64,000 nt of DNA, from positions 22,730 through 86,729 of the forward strand of contig JACQFQ010000066.1 of NCBI GenBank assembly GCA_016199985.1, read 5' to 3'. Positions 54,486-62,323 of the stretch are shown here, in pieces. Position 1 is the first letter of the stretch; the number at the start of each line of letters is the position of its first letter. The notes under the pieces were generated by a model. That model was not told the origin of the DNA, ran no database searches, and worked only from the letters and a program-made list of their open reading frames with translations. The position numbers and the translations under genes are program-made. Origin of the DNA: Verrucomicrobiota bacterium. GTDB lineage: Bacteria > Verrucomicrobiota > Verrucomicrobiia > Limisphaerales > UBA11320.

Positions 54486-54859
54486 ACCGTGTCCACCCCA
54501 CATTGCGCCAGAATGTCGAACGACGCCAGCGGCCACCAAGTGTGATGACTGGGCTGAAATGTCTGTTGAATCCGCCCTGCTCCAGCTTGAAGCGTGACTC
54601 GCCCAACCAAGCAGCCGCGAAACCGGGGCAATTTGAGCGCCTTCGCCTCGGCATCCCGACGTTCGGCAAAAACCGAAAGCCCGCGAGCCCGACACTCAGG
54701 CACCTCAAAAACTGCCTGCGGCTTCTCGGCACGTTGCGATCGGAAATCGTCGAGCGTCGGCGGGGAGTTGCGAACTAGTCGGAAGACCTCCCGTGACGCG
54801 GCGATTTCCTCTGCGGCGTCAGGCGGGCATCCTTCGGGTAATGGCTCTCGGTAGGTCAT
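54482..54859 (-). CDS. Small uncharacterised protein coupled to the DUF6575-like gene
   Basis: A 125-aa protein that I do not recognise functionally. It begins MTYREPLPEGCPPDAAEEIA and contains FRLVRNSPPTLDDFRSQRAE and HHTWWPLASFDIL; the sequence is well mixed and looks like a real folded domain. Its stop overlaps the start of the DUF6575-like gene by four bases (ATGA), so the two are translated together and may form a complex or a toxin-antitoxin-like pair; no signature of either is visible. It is preceded by 112 bases without a gene. Confidence 0.7.
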   Translation of the reverse strand: MTYREPLPEGCPPDAAEEIAASREVFRLVRNSPPTLDDFRSQRAEKPQAVFEVPECRARGLSVFAERRDAEAKALKLPRFRGCLVGRVTLQAGAGRIQQTFQPSHHTWWPLASFDILAQCGVDTV

Positions 54860-54971
54860 GGGCGGGCAGAGGTTACTTGTTTGCTGGGGCGCGTGGCAAC
54901 ACTGCAGCGCACACTGGCGCGCACGTCAACCTTGACCGCCACAGCGGTCGCGATGAGGATACGGTTCATCT

Positions 54972-55712
54972 TCATTGCGCTGCGGCGGCGATTTGGTTCG
55001 GTTCGAGGTCGAAGCCCGCTTCCTTCAACCGCTGGCAGAGCTTCGGGATGATTTCCTTCACGTGGTCGTTGTAGGCGAGATGGATGATTCCTTGGAGGTC
55101 GGACGGCATTTCCAGGTGACCTTTCACAATGATCGCCATCCGGGCCCGCGTCAGCGAGGCGAGCAGCATCCCGGCTTCAAGGATGACGTTTTGCCGGGCG
55201 CGCGGTTCCACCTTCTTGTCGCCGTCTTTCTTGGCATAGCCGAAATCATCTGGCGTCATCAGCACGATGCCAAAGTCAGACGTGTAATCGCGGCCAATCT
55301 GGCCCTCCAGCGCTTCGATGATAGTCTTCCCGCCGCCACTGCTGTTCATCAGGATGAACGGCTTCAGCCCTAGACGATGCAACGCAAGTTCGAGTTGGTC
55401 GCGGGCATCCGAATCGTGCCCATGGACGATGAAGATGTGCTTGGGCGCGCGCGCGATTCCCTGCGCTTGGGTCACCACAGCGCCGACTCGGCCTTCGTCC
55501 GGAGCTGCCAGGGCTGCCTCTAGCTTCGCCTTCGCATCGGCAGGTCCTTGGACATTCAATGTACCGGTGGAGGGCCACCAGTTCAGCACGCCTGCTTCCT
55601 TGCTGCGAAAGGAGTACTTACCCTGTTCGTCGTCATCCCAGTCACCTCGGATTGCGGCCCGCTCGACCAGGCCTTTTAGTTCTTCGATTGTTCCTCGGTA
55701 TTTTTTAGGCAT
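54972..55712 (-). CDS. TIR-like nucleotide-binding effector protein in the type I operon
   Basis: A 246-aa protein of the TIR-like nucleotide-binding family related to CAP12/Pycsar effectors. I chose 55712 (MPKKYRGTIEELKGLV) because it overlaps the hsdS stop by eight bases. The TIR-like domain spans about residues 90-240. It shows KHIFIVHGHD, then SDFGIVLMTPDDFGY and RQNVILEAGMLLASL, whose Glu at about 179 corresponds to the catalytic NADase Glu of TIR proteins, and KGHLEMPSDLQGI. The N-terminal 90 residues contain YSFRSKEAGVLNWW and TGTLNVQGPADA, reminiscent of small nucleic-acid-binding TBP-like domains; that is speculative. The family is linked to anti-phage NAD depletion. Confidence 0.85.
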   Translation of the reverse strand: MPKKYRGTIEELKGLVERAAIRGDWDDDEQGKYSFRSKEAGVLNWWPSTGTLNVQGPADAKAKLEAALAAPDEGRVGAVVTQAQGIARAPKHIFIVHGHDSDARDQLELALHRLGLKPFILMNSSGGGKTIIEALEGQIGRDYTSDFGIVLMTPDDFGYAKKDGDKKVEPRARQNVILEAGMLLASLTRARMAIIVKGHLEMPSDLQGIIHLAYNDHVKEIIPKLCQRLKEAGFDLEPNQIAAAAQ

Positions 55713-57048
55713 GGGATTCCATTCTGACGTCAATCTTGCCGGTGACGGCCGAGGTGATGAGCGCGGTGCGGTATTCCTGCAACCGCTCCACCGCCTCCTC
55801 CACCTTCCCCACCAACGCGTCCAACTTCGCCGTCTCCTTGTCCAAATACGCGGCGAGGGCGGCTTGCTCGGGGAGGGGTGGATGCGGGAAGGGCAGCTTG
55901 CCAATCCCTTCTTGGGTCATTGTGGGAATCGTGCTGCCGGTGTTGTGCAGCGGAATCACGTCTTGGACCACGTTGCTGAACACGTAGTAGAACAGGAAAC
56001 GCTTCGAGCACCTCACCTCTTTGAAGATCATCAACTGCGGATTGACCGTCATCGGCACTGGAACGAATCGAACGAACGCTGTCTTCCCGAGCGTCGAGCC
56101 CGTCTTAACCATAATCACGTCTTCGGGCTGAACCTGAATCTCCGGTGACTCGTGATATTTCTCCCAGCGCAGCCAAGTGCATTTGTCGAGGCTCACGACC
56201 CCATCGGCCATGTTGCTCGGGCTCATGGAAATTGCTCCCTCTCCCTCGTACACGAGGTCATCGGTTGAGTAACCCCTGAATCCAATCCGCCCGAACAGGA
56301 CTGAGACTTCCTTGAGCCGCTTCACTTCCCAGTGCTTCGGAATGTCATCGAGCCAAGGATGGCCGGAGGGTTTGAGGGGCGGGTTGGCGGGGAGGCCCGC
56401 CTTCGCCGCGGCTTCTGCGGGTAAACCTCGGGTGACGGTGCGGGAGATGAGCGCGGTGCGCTTCTCCTTCAGCCGCTCGATCAACTCCCGCTTCTTCGCC
56501 ACCAACCGGTCCACCCGCCCCGTCTCCCGATCCAGAAAAGCCGCGATGGAACGTTGTTCGGCAGGCGGCGGGTCAGGGAGGAGGGTCTCTGCAAGTGGCC
56601 CAAGATTCAGGGCAGGGAAAGTCGCACCTGAGACACGCGCCTCCCACTGCTGCTTGCAGAACGAGGATCGTAACGACCAGAAAATGAATCGTGAATCGTG
56701 GTCTGCGTTTGGTGCAACTCGGGCCGTTCCTTGGGTGAGGTTCGCCCCGTCGAGTTCGGTCGGAACTATCATCACCTTCCCGAAACTCGGGCCGATGGAG
56801 AGAACAATATCTGCCGGTCGGACTGTTGAGCGTCGATAACTGAACGCGATTTCAGGGTCTGTCCGAAGAAGATTTTCCGGTTCTGTGACTCCCTCCTCGT
56901 CCTCCATGTCCGCTGGCCGGATGTATGGCACGCCGCCCGGGAAATCCGGGCCACACTGAACGATCCCATAAGTGATGGGTCTAGTCGAGTTCACTGCATG
57001 CTTCAGGGGCACAAGGGGAAACAGCGTTTCATGGCGAAGCTCCTTCAC
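55705..57048 (-). CDS. hsdS: Type I restriction-modification specificity subunit S
   Basis: A 447-aa HsdS that recognises a bipartite DNA sequence for the type I enzyme. Two target recognition domains are apparent: residues about 10-190 with IRPADMEDEEG and PNADHDSRFIFWSLRS, and about 230-420 with YEGEGAISMSPSNMADG and PEIQVQPEDVIMVKTGSTLG. Each is closed by a helical conserved region (PPAEQRSIAAFLDRETGRVD and PLPEQAALAAYLDKETAKLD). The start overlaps hsdM by four bases and the end overlaps the TIR-like gene by eight, so the operon is continuous. The target sequence cannot be read from the protein. Confidence 0.93.
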   Translation of the reverse strand: MKELRHETLFPLVPLKHAVNSTRPITYGIVQCGPDFPGGVPYIRPADMEDEEGVTEPENLLRTDPEIAFSYRRSTVRPADIVLSIGPSFGKVMIVPTELDGANLTQGTARVAPNADHDSRFIFWSLRSSFCKQQWEARVSGATFPALNLGPLAETLLPDPPPAEQRSIAAFLDRETGRVDRLVAKKRELIERLKEKRTALISRTVTRGLPAEAAAKAGLPANPPLKPSGHPWLDDIPKHWEVKRLKEVSVLFGRIGFRGYSTDDLVYEGEGAISMSPSNMADGVVSLDKCTWLRWEKYHESPEIQVQPEDVIMVKTGSTLGKTAFVRFVPVPMTVNPQLMIFKEVRCSKRFLFYYVFSNVVQDVIPLHNTGSTIPTMTQEGIGKLPFPHPPLPEQAALAAYLDKETAKLDALVGKVEEAVERLQEYRTALITSAVTGKIDVRMESHA

Positions 57049-59195
57049 GCCGTGACCTCCTTGAGCATTTTCATGATGTCGTCTTCGAGACGCTTAATGT
57101 CGGCCTCAATGACTTCCAGCGGGCGCGGCGGCTCATACCGATAGAAGTGGCGGTTGAGCGGGATTTCATAGCCAACCTTGGTCTTGGTGGTGTCAATCCA
57201 CGCATCCGGCACATGGGGCAGGACTTCGCGTTTGAAGTAAGCCTCGATGCTCTCCTTCAGCGGCACGGTCTCGGTGTCGCGGAGGTCGGCGTCGGGTTCG
57301 GGTTGTCCCTCGCGGTCACGGCAGATTTCGGCGGTGTCGTCGCGCTCGCCGAGGGCGGCAAGCACCACCTTCAATTCCGGGGAGCTCAGACGCACGTCGC
57401 GCTCGCGGTCGAGGGTGCGCAGCTCCGTGAGGAAGACTTTGCGGTCTTTGAAGAGCGTCTCCTTGGTGGCTTTGCCGAAAGCGCGCAGCAGTTCGCGGAT
57501 TTGCTCCTGCCGGTTCTGCCCGGCCTCAATCTCCTGCTGGCGGATGGCGGGGTCTTTCTTCGCGCTGGTGGCGATGTTCTTGAACCCGCTCTCATCTTCG
57601 AGTCGGGCGATACGTTCGAGGCTGGCCTGAAAGTTCAGCCTCAGCGGACGCTCGACGGTGATCTTGTGGTAGCCAAAGTCTTCGTTGTCGAAAATCTTGC
57701 TGATGACGCGCTGGCGCTGGACTGGCAGGTGGGTGACGGGGTCTTCCTCGGTGAAGGTGCGGGTCTGACCGTCGCGGAACTCGCCGAAGATCTTCGTGAG
57801 TTCACCGATGTGGTCGGGGTCCTTCTCTTTGTCGGAGGGGTCGCCGATGCGGCGGCGTTTGTTGCCGAGACTTTTCTCCATCTGCACCCAGAACGGGCGG
57901 GCATCGATCAGCTGCACCTTGGTCTTGCGGGGCTTTTGCTTCCGGTTGGTGAGCACCCAGAGGTAGGTGGAGATGCCAGTGTTGTAGAAGAGCTGCTCGG
58001 GCAAGGCGACGATGGCTTCCAGCCAGTCGTTCTCGATGATCCAGCGGCGGATTTCGCTCTCTCCGCCGCCGGCGTCGCCGGTGAAGAGGGGTGAGCCATT
58101 GAAGACGATGGCGATTCGGCTGCCGCCGTCCTGCGGGGAGCGCATCTTGGCCAGCATGTGCTGCAGGAAGAGAAGAGCTCCGTCATTCACGCGCGGCGTG
58201 CCCGCGCCGAAGCGTCCGCTGAAGCCGAGGGTGTCGCGTTCGTTCTCGACGTAACGCTGCTGCTGCTTCCACTCCACGCCAAAGGGCGGATTGGCGAGCA
58301 TGTAATCGAAGGTCCACTTCTTGCCGTCGGCGGCGCGGTCGAAACCGTCCTTGGTGAACGTGTCCCCCATGATGATATTGTCTGCGTCCTCGCCTTTGAT
58401 GAGCATGTCAGACTTGCAGACGGCCCAGGCTTCGTCGTTCCAGTCCTGGCCGAAGAGCTTGGGCTGGGCATGGGCGTTGAGGTCGCGGATGTACTTCTCC
58501 GCCACCGACAACATGCCACCCGTGCCACACGCGGGGTCGTAGATCGTTTTGACGACGTGGCTGCGGGCAAGATCCTTCTCCGGGGAAAGGAGAAGATTAA
58601 CCATGAGCTTGATGACTTCGCGCGGCGTGAAGTGCTCTCCGGCTTCCTCGTTGGATTGTTCCGCGCCGATCCGGATGAGTTCCTCGAAAACGTAGCCCAT
58701 CTGGACGTTGTCCACGCGGTCGGGCGAAAGGTCGATGTCGGCGAACCGCTTGATGACGAGGTAGAGCAGGTCCTTCTCGGCCATGTAGGCGATCTGCTCG
58801 GGGAACTTAAAGCGCTCGATGATCGCGCGGACGTTGGGCGAAAAGCCGTTGATGTAGCTGTTGAGGTTGGGCGCGAGCTGGTTGGGGTCGTCGAGGAGAC
58901 CGTTAAGTCCGCTGCCCTCCGCAGGTTTGGCGAGAGTGAACTTGGAAAGGTTGAAGAAGGGAACGCGCGATACCTGTGCCAAGCGGTGACGAATGACATT
59001 CTCGCCCTTGGTCTTGATGACGGAGTGTTCCTTGAGGACATCGGCCTTCGTCGGCGCAAGGATGCAATCAAACCGACGCAGGACGGTGAGCGGAAGGATC
59101 ACCTTGCGATACTCATTTCGTTTGTACGGCCCGCGGAGCAAATTGCAGATGCTCCAGATGAAGCTCGCCAGCTGGGAATGTGTTTGGGCGGTCAT
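57045..59195 (-). CDS. hsdM: Type I restriction-modification methyltransferase subunit M
   Basis: A 716-aa N6-adenine DNA methyltransferase. The N-terminal HsdM domain covers about residues 5-140. SAM motif I reads DPACGTGGML (220-229) and the catalytic motif IV reads NPPFGVEW (302-309). The protein is longer than a standard HsdM (about 500 aa), with a C-terminal extension of roughly 200 residues (LNFQASLERIARLEDESGFK onwards and a basic-acidic helical part, ending with RYEPPRPLEVIEADIKRLED). This extended form is common in type I systems with this gene order. It is the first gene of the minus-strand operon, divergent from the unknown pair. Confidence 0.94.
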   Translation of the reverse strand: MTAQTHSQLASFIWSICNLLRGPYKRNEYRKVILPLTVLRRFDCILAPTKADVLKEHSVIKTKGENVIRHRLAQVSRVPFFNLSKFTLAKPAEGSGLNGLLDDPNQLAPNLNSYINGFSPNVRAIIERFKFPEQIAYMAEKDLLYLVIKRFADIDLSPDRVDNVQMGYVFEELIRIGAEQSNEEAGEHFTPREVIKLMVNLLLSPEKDLARSHVVKTIYDPACGTGGMLSVAEKYIRDLNAHAQPKLFGQDWNDEAWAVCKSDMLIKGEDADNIIMGDTFTKDGFDRAADGKKWTFDYMLANPPFGVEWKQQQRYVENERDTLGFSGRFGAGTPRVNDGALLFLQHMLAKMRSPQDGGSRIAIVFNGSPLFTGDAGGGESEIRRWIIENDWLEAIVALPEQLFYNTGISTYLWVLTNRKQKPRKTKVQLIDARPFWVQMEKSLGNKRRRIGDPSDKEKDPDHIGELTKIFGEFRDGQTRTFTEEDPVTHLPVQRQRVISKIFDNEDFGYHKITVERPLRLNFQASLERIARLEDESGFKNIATSAKKDPAIRQQEIEAGQNRQEQIRELLRAFGKATKETLFKDRKVFLTELRTLDRERDVRLSSPELKVVLAALGERDDTAEICRDREGQPEPDADLRDTETVPLKESIEAYFKREVLPHVPDAWIDTTKTKVGYEIPLNRHFYRYEPPRPLEVIEADIKRLEDDIMKMLKEVTA

Positions 59196-59500
59196 GCCAT
59201 TGGGTGGACGGTCGCAGTGGGTCTAATCGGTGTCATCGCTTCTTGTGTCGATCGAGTCTCTTCAATTGTTCCGCCGGTTGCATCAAAAAAAGTCCTGCAC
59301 CGTCCGCGGGCCTCGAGGGCAATCATGGACCCTTTGCGAAAAGCCAAAAATGGCCAACAGGCACTCGAGCCTCCCAAGCGGGGGTAAACTGCGTTCTTCC
59401 CAAATTCTTGTCGTTACTTTCTTGCCAGCCACACGGAAGCGAACACAGTTTGGTGAGCCTCAAGCTGGGGGTGTTCCAGGGAGGGGTCAGAATCATTCAT
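59196..59500. other. Divergent promoter region between hsdM and the unknown gene pair
   Basis: 305 bases without a supported gene between the hsdM start (minus strand) and the ATG at 59501. It must carry two promoters. I see a short GCCAAAAATGGC palindrome (about 59349-59360) and A-rich tracts (for example CATCAAAAAAAGTC near 59283), but no convincing -35/-10 pair. The longer ORF crossing this region shows no protein-like character before 59501. Confidence 0.55.
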
Positions 59501-60688
59501 ATGCGAATCAAGCGATTCACGAAGCCAGCGTTTTTGAGGCAAATAGGACGAGGGCTCCTGATACGGTTCCTGGATCAGCTCCCAGTGCTCCGAGGCCGCA
59601 GCAACCGCGCCGATGAGGCAAAGCAAACCGACGATGAGTTCTTTGTATCCTTATCTCGCCTCCTGATGGCTGTCGAAGACTTGCCTCCGGATCTGACAGA
59701 AGCCATATACGAGATAGAAGCTATGGCGAACGAGGAGGGCCAAGATCGCCTGGAAAAAACCATCGCTGGGGCTGGGACGAAGATCACCATCGAGGAGGAA
59801 TCCACCTGCGCAGAAATCGCCCTTCAAGTCTGGATGGGCAATCGCCGTCTCTTTGCCCGTGCCTACCAGGAATCCCAGTTCGCGCGGGTCTCATCATTCG
59901 ATTACTTCGGCTGCGGAAACTCACCACAGCCCCCATGGACAGGGATACCAGACCGCACGATACTCTCTCAAATGGAGTCGAACCTCGATGCATGGTTCAA
60001 GGCACACAATCGAGGCGAACGCACAACCCGCATTGTGGCCGTCCTGATCGGAGCGGAGATTTGGTTCCAGATTTGCCACGGCAGCACTTACACTCGTGTT
60101 CGGACGACAGAACCTGGAGGGAATGTATCCGTGCAACATTTCAGACCGGCGAAGGATGATCTCGTGGTCCTCAACACCACGCGCAATGAAATCCGCATCC
60201 ATGCGAGAAGCGCGGGAGAACGGACGCTTTATCAGCAAACGTGGGGTCGGCACCTTTGCGGCGATCCACTCTATTTCTCAGAGCGGCGGTGTTACACACT
60301 GGAACCCCTTCGATTGGATGGGGCTTCTGCATTGCGCCCGGATGGCATCACAGGCATCACGAAGATCATCCTTCGTGAGCTGGAGTGGGGTTGGAAAAGC
60401 AAGCCCGGGGAGTTCGTGCGCGTGAGGGCGGAAGACTACTTCAAAGCGCGGGACGTACTGGGATCGCAGCTTCCCACGATTCCGGAGACAGCCACGATCC
60501 TGGGCGCGATCTTTGACTTCTACTTTGAGTCTTCAATCAAGCCGCGCAAGGTACACATCCGTTGCCCCAACAAGCTCAAGCTCTCTAGGCGCTGTGATGC
60601 CACGCTCGTTCACCACTGGATGAAAGAACGAGGATTTGTAGTCAAAGAGGCCGAGGAACTTTATGCAAAAGTTATGGCGAGCGCTTGA
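59501..60688 (+). CDS. Uncharacterised protein, first gene of the unknown pair
   Basis: A 395-aa soluble protein I cannot assign. I chose ATG 59501 (MRIKRFTKPAFLRQIGRGLL) because the longer ORF upstream is not protein-like. The N-terminus is basic-helical (LLIRFLDQLPVLRGRSNRAD) and acidic-helical after that (LPPDLTEAIYEIEAMANEEG). The middle and C-terminal parts are mixed (RIVAVLIGAEIWFQICHGST, then LTYEPLRLDG-type repeats of Leu/Arg, and GITKIILRELEWGWKSKPGE). No membrane segment, ATPase motif or nuclease motif stands out. The stop overlaps the next gene by 26 bases. It may be an element-specific protein or a defence component; no function should be assumed. Confidence 0.72.
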   Translation: MRIKRFTKPAFLRQIGRGLLIRFLDQLPVLRGRSNRADEAKQTDDEFFVSLSRLLMAVEDLPPDLTEAIYEIEAMANEEGQDRLEKTIAGAGTKITIEEESTCAEIALQVWMGNRRLFARAYQESQFARVSSFDYFGCGNSPQPPWTGIPDRTILSQMESNLDAWFKAHNRGERTTRIVAVLIGAEIWFQICHGSTYTRVRTTEPGGNVSVQHFRPAKDDLVVLNTTRNEIRIHARSAGERTLYQQTWGRHLCGDPLYFSERRCYTLEPLRLDGASALRPDGITGITKIILRELEWGWKSKPGEFVRVRAEDYFKARDVLGSQLPTIPETATILGAIFDFYFESSIKPRKVHIRCPNKLKLSRRCDATLVHHWMKERGFVVKEAEELYAKVMASA

Positions 60689-61703
60689 GAGTCTCTCTGG
60701 CCCTGTAGCTGTGCAGGCGGTGTGGCAGGAGTTGTTGGGTGAGGACTTTGACGCAGTGGCGCAAGTCTACCTCGACAAGACAACGGAAAAGGCTAACAGC
60801 TATCCATGCCAAAGTGGTTGTGAGTGTGCTCATCGAATCGTGACCCACGATGATGGGCAGATCGTGGGGGTGTGCCAGTGCGAGCCGGAGAGTTGCAGCG
60901 ACATTAGTCTCTCGCCAGCCGATGTAACTCTCTGGGAGTTCAACCACCGTGCGTTGGCTGGGGCGATTATCAGAGCATTCGAATGTGACTGGAAGGACGG
61001 GGATCTTGGTGTCCCGAGAACCCGGCAAATCGGCGCTTTCGGCGCCGCCTCGATGCCTATCATCCTCACAATTCAGTATGACTCCAACTCGCTACGGCAC
61101 GTCGTAGCTGAATTGGCGGCCCGCCTCGGGAAAGGTTTCATCCTGCTCGCGCCTACCAGTCGCTTTCTCACTGCGAGCTCACAGGCTCTGCTCAAGGGAG
61201 CGAAGGCTGGCTTCTATGACCTGGAGTCGTGCCTAACAGTGCTGCCTAACGGGGCGCTCCAAGCTCGGACAAAGGCCGGGGTGTTATTCTCTCCATGGTT
61301 GCCGGAACAAGAGGCACCCTTAAAAACCGGTGAGGCGCAGCGTGTGTTCGGACTCTTCAGGAAGCTTAGCTCCGATCGCAGACATAGGAAAGCCAAGCTC
61401 GCCGAGGTTTTCGAACTGACAGTGCTTCAGGGACTCTCTCAGAGGGAAGCTGCCAGGCGCTGTAACCCACGGTGCGTACCCGGCCTCATCTCCGCACGCG
61501 TCCGCGAGATCGAGCAGCAATTCGGACGAACCATCAGGAGCCTTCGCAACTTCGCCTCAGAAATCAGGGAGATGGAGACGTCAGTCAAGGGTCCCAGAAA
61601 GCCCCATCGGAGAGGAGGTTACAACCCAGCCGAACCCGAAGCGTTTGAGCAGTCGGAAGCCGATACCCACAAGAACGATTCCCAGGATGAAGCAGACGAG
61701 TGA
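60663..61703 (+). CDS. Uncharacterised protein with cysteine cluster and C-terminal HTH
   Basis: A 346-aa protein overlapping the previous gene by 26 bases and followed by a strong terminator. An N-terminal cysteine cluster (residues about 48-80) reads CQSGCECAHRIV, then CQCEPESCSDISL, seven cysteines with CxxxCxC and CxCxxxxC spacing; it could hold zinc or an Fe-S centre. The central part is alpha/beta (MPIILTIQYDSNSLRHVVAE, GKGFILLAPTSRFL). About residues 230-290 contain a sigma-region-4-like or HTH segment (LAEVFELTVLQGLSQREAAR). The C-terminus is charged and low-complexity. A DNA-binding regulator with a metal-sensing or metal-dependent domain is plausible, but unproven. Confidence 0.75.
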   Translation: MQKLWRALESLSGPVAVQAVWQELLGEDFDAVAQVYLDKTTEKANSYPCQSGCECAHRIVTHDDGQIVGVCQCEPESCSDISLSPADVTLWEFNHRALAGAIIRAFECDWKDGDLGVPRTRQIGAFGAASMPIILTIQYDSNSLRHVVAELAARLGKGFILLAPTSRFLTASSQALLKGAKAGFYDLESCLTVLPNGALQARTKAGVLFSPWLPEQEAPLKTGEAQRVFGLFRKLSSDRRHRKAKLAEVFELTVLQGLSQREAARRCNPRCVPGLISARVREIEQQFGRTIRSLRNFASEIREMETSVKGPRKPHRRGGYNPAEPEAFEQSEADTHKNDSQDEADE

Positions 61704-61738
61704 TTCGTGAACTCGTTTTGAACTGTTCAAAATGCGAG

Positions 61739-61770
61739 AAACGCCCGTCTTTACGGGCGTTTTTGTATTT
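61739..61770 (+). terminator. Rho-independent terminator of the unknown gene pair
   Basis: An 8-bp perfect stem ACGCCCGT/ACGGGCGT (61741-61748 with 61753-61760), a CTTT loop, and the following TTTTGTATTTC form a strong intrinsic terminator 37 bases after the stop at 61703. It isolates the pair from the next operon and shows that the XRE gene should start after it. Confidence 0.85.
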
Positions 61771-61818
61771 CTGTACCGCAGCATCTTGAACTTTTTCGAC
61801 GGGTTACGAGCCCTTCGC

Positions 61819-62091
61819 ATGAAGCAAGGGGCCGAAGAATACGAAGCGGTGAAGACACAGAACCAAGACCCTCCGTCGATGCGTGACGCCAGACGTCGAC
61901 GCGGCTGGACACAGTTCGACTTGGCTCGGAGCGTTGGGTGCTCCGAGTCTCAGATCGCCAAGATAGAGACAGGGCGAGCAACCCCAGACCGTTGGCTCAA
62001 AGAGGCCATCGCGCGGGAGTTGAACATCCGGACTTGGGAAGTTGGCGCGGTATCTTCACATCTTCCAACCCCCTCCCCCACTCATGAATGA
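61819..62091 (+). CDS. Cro/CI-type helix-turn-helix regulator
   Basis: A 90-aa regulator. I chose ATG 61819 because the longer ORF runs back into the terminator hairpin; an alternative ATG at 61879 directly precedes the HTH. The HTH (RRRRGWTQFDLARSVGCSES and QIAKIETGRATPD) is the xenobiotic-response/Cro-CI type. Its stop overlaps the next gene by eight bases. As first gene of the replication operon it is a likely repressor of the element's own promoter. No inducer is visible. Confidence 0.82.
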   Translation: MKQGAEEYEAVKTQNQDPPSMRDARRRRGWTQFDLARSVGCSESQIAKIETGRATPDRWLKEAIARELNIRTWEVGAVSSHLPTPSPTHE

Positions 62092-62323
62092 CGAACGCCC
62101 CGGCTCGCCCCATAGCCCGACCGAGCCCTCACACGACGAGATTCTCACGAAGAAGGAACTGGCGCTACGCCTGAAAGTGACTCCGCGCACGATCGAAAAC
62201 CTCCAACGCAGGGGAGCTCTGCCCTTCACGAAGATCGGGAAGATTGTTCGCTTCAGCTGGCACGATGTTCTGGCACACCTAAACGCCAACTTCAGGGTCT
62301 GCCGCAGGAACAGGGCGACATGA
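62084..62323 (+). CDS. Excisionase-like MerR-type helix-turn-helix protein
   Basis: A 79-aa small DNA-binding protein in the excisionase/AlpA family range. The HTH reads LTKKELALRLKVTPRTIENL, followed by the wing LPFTKIGKIVRFSWHDVLAH. This pattern is typical of recombination directionality factors and DNA-binding domains of the excisionase type. The ATG at 62084 overlaps the previous gene by eight bases and its stop overlaps the next start by four. It would direct the integrase towards excision or activate the replication genes; that role is inferred from family and context. Confidence 0.83.
   Translation: MNDERPGSPHSPTEPSHDEILTKKELALRLKVTPRTIENLQRRGALPFTKIGKIVRFSWHDVLAHLNANFRVCRRNRAT

Noticed and set aside
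53352..54545. 397-codon plus-strand frame opposite the DUF6575-like gene
   Set aside because: Cys/Arg/His-rich composition typical of a shadow; the minus-strand frame shares the ATGA overlap of the operon.
59180..59500. Extended N-terminus of the first unknown-pair protein from 59180
   Set aside because: The 107 extra codons overlap hsdM's start on the other strand and translate to low-quality sequence; ATG 59501 is a better start.
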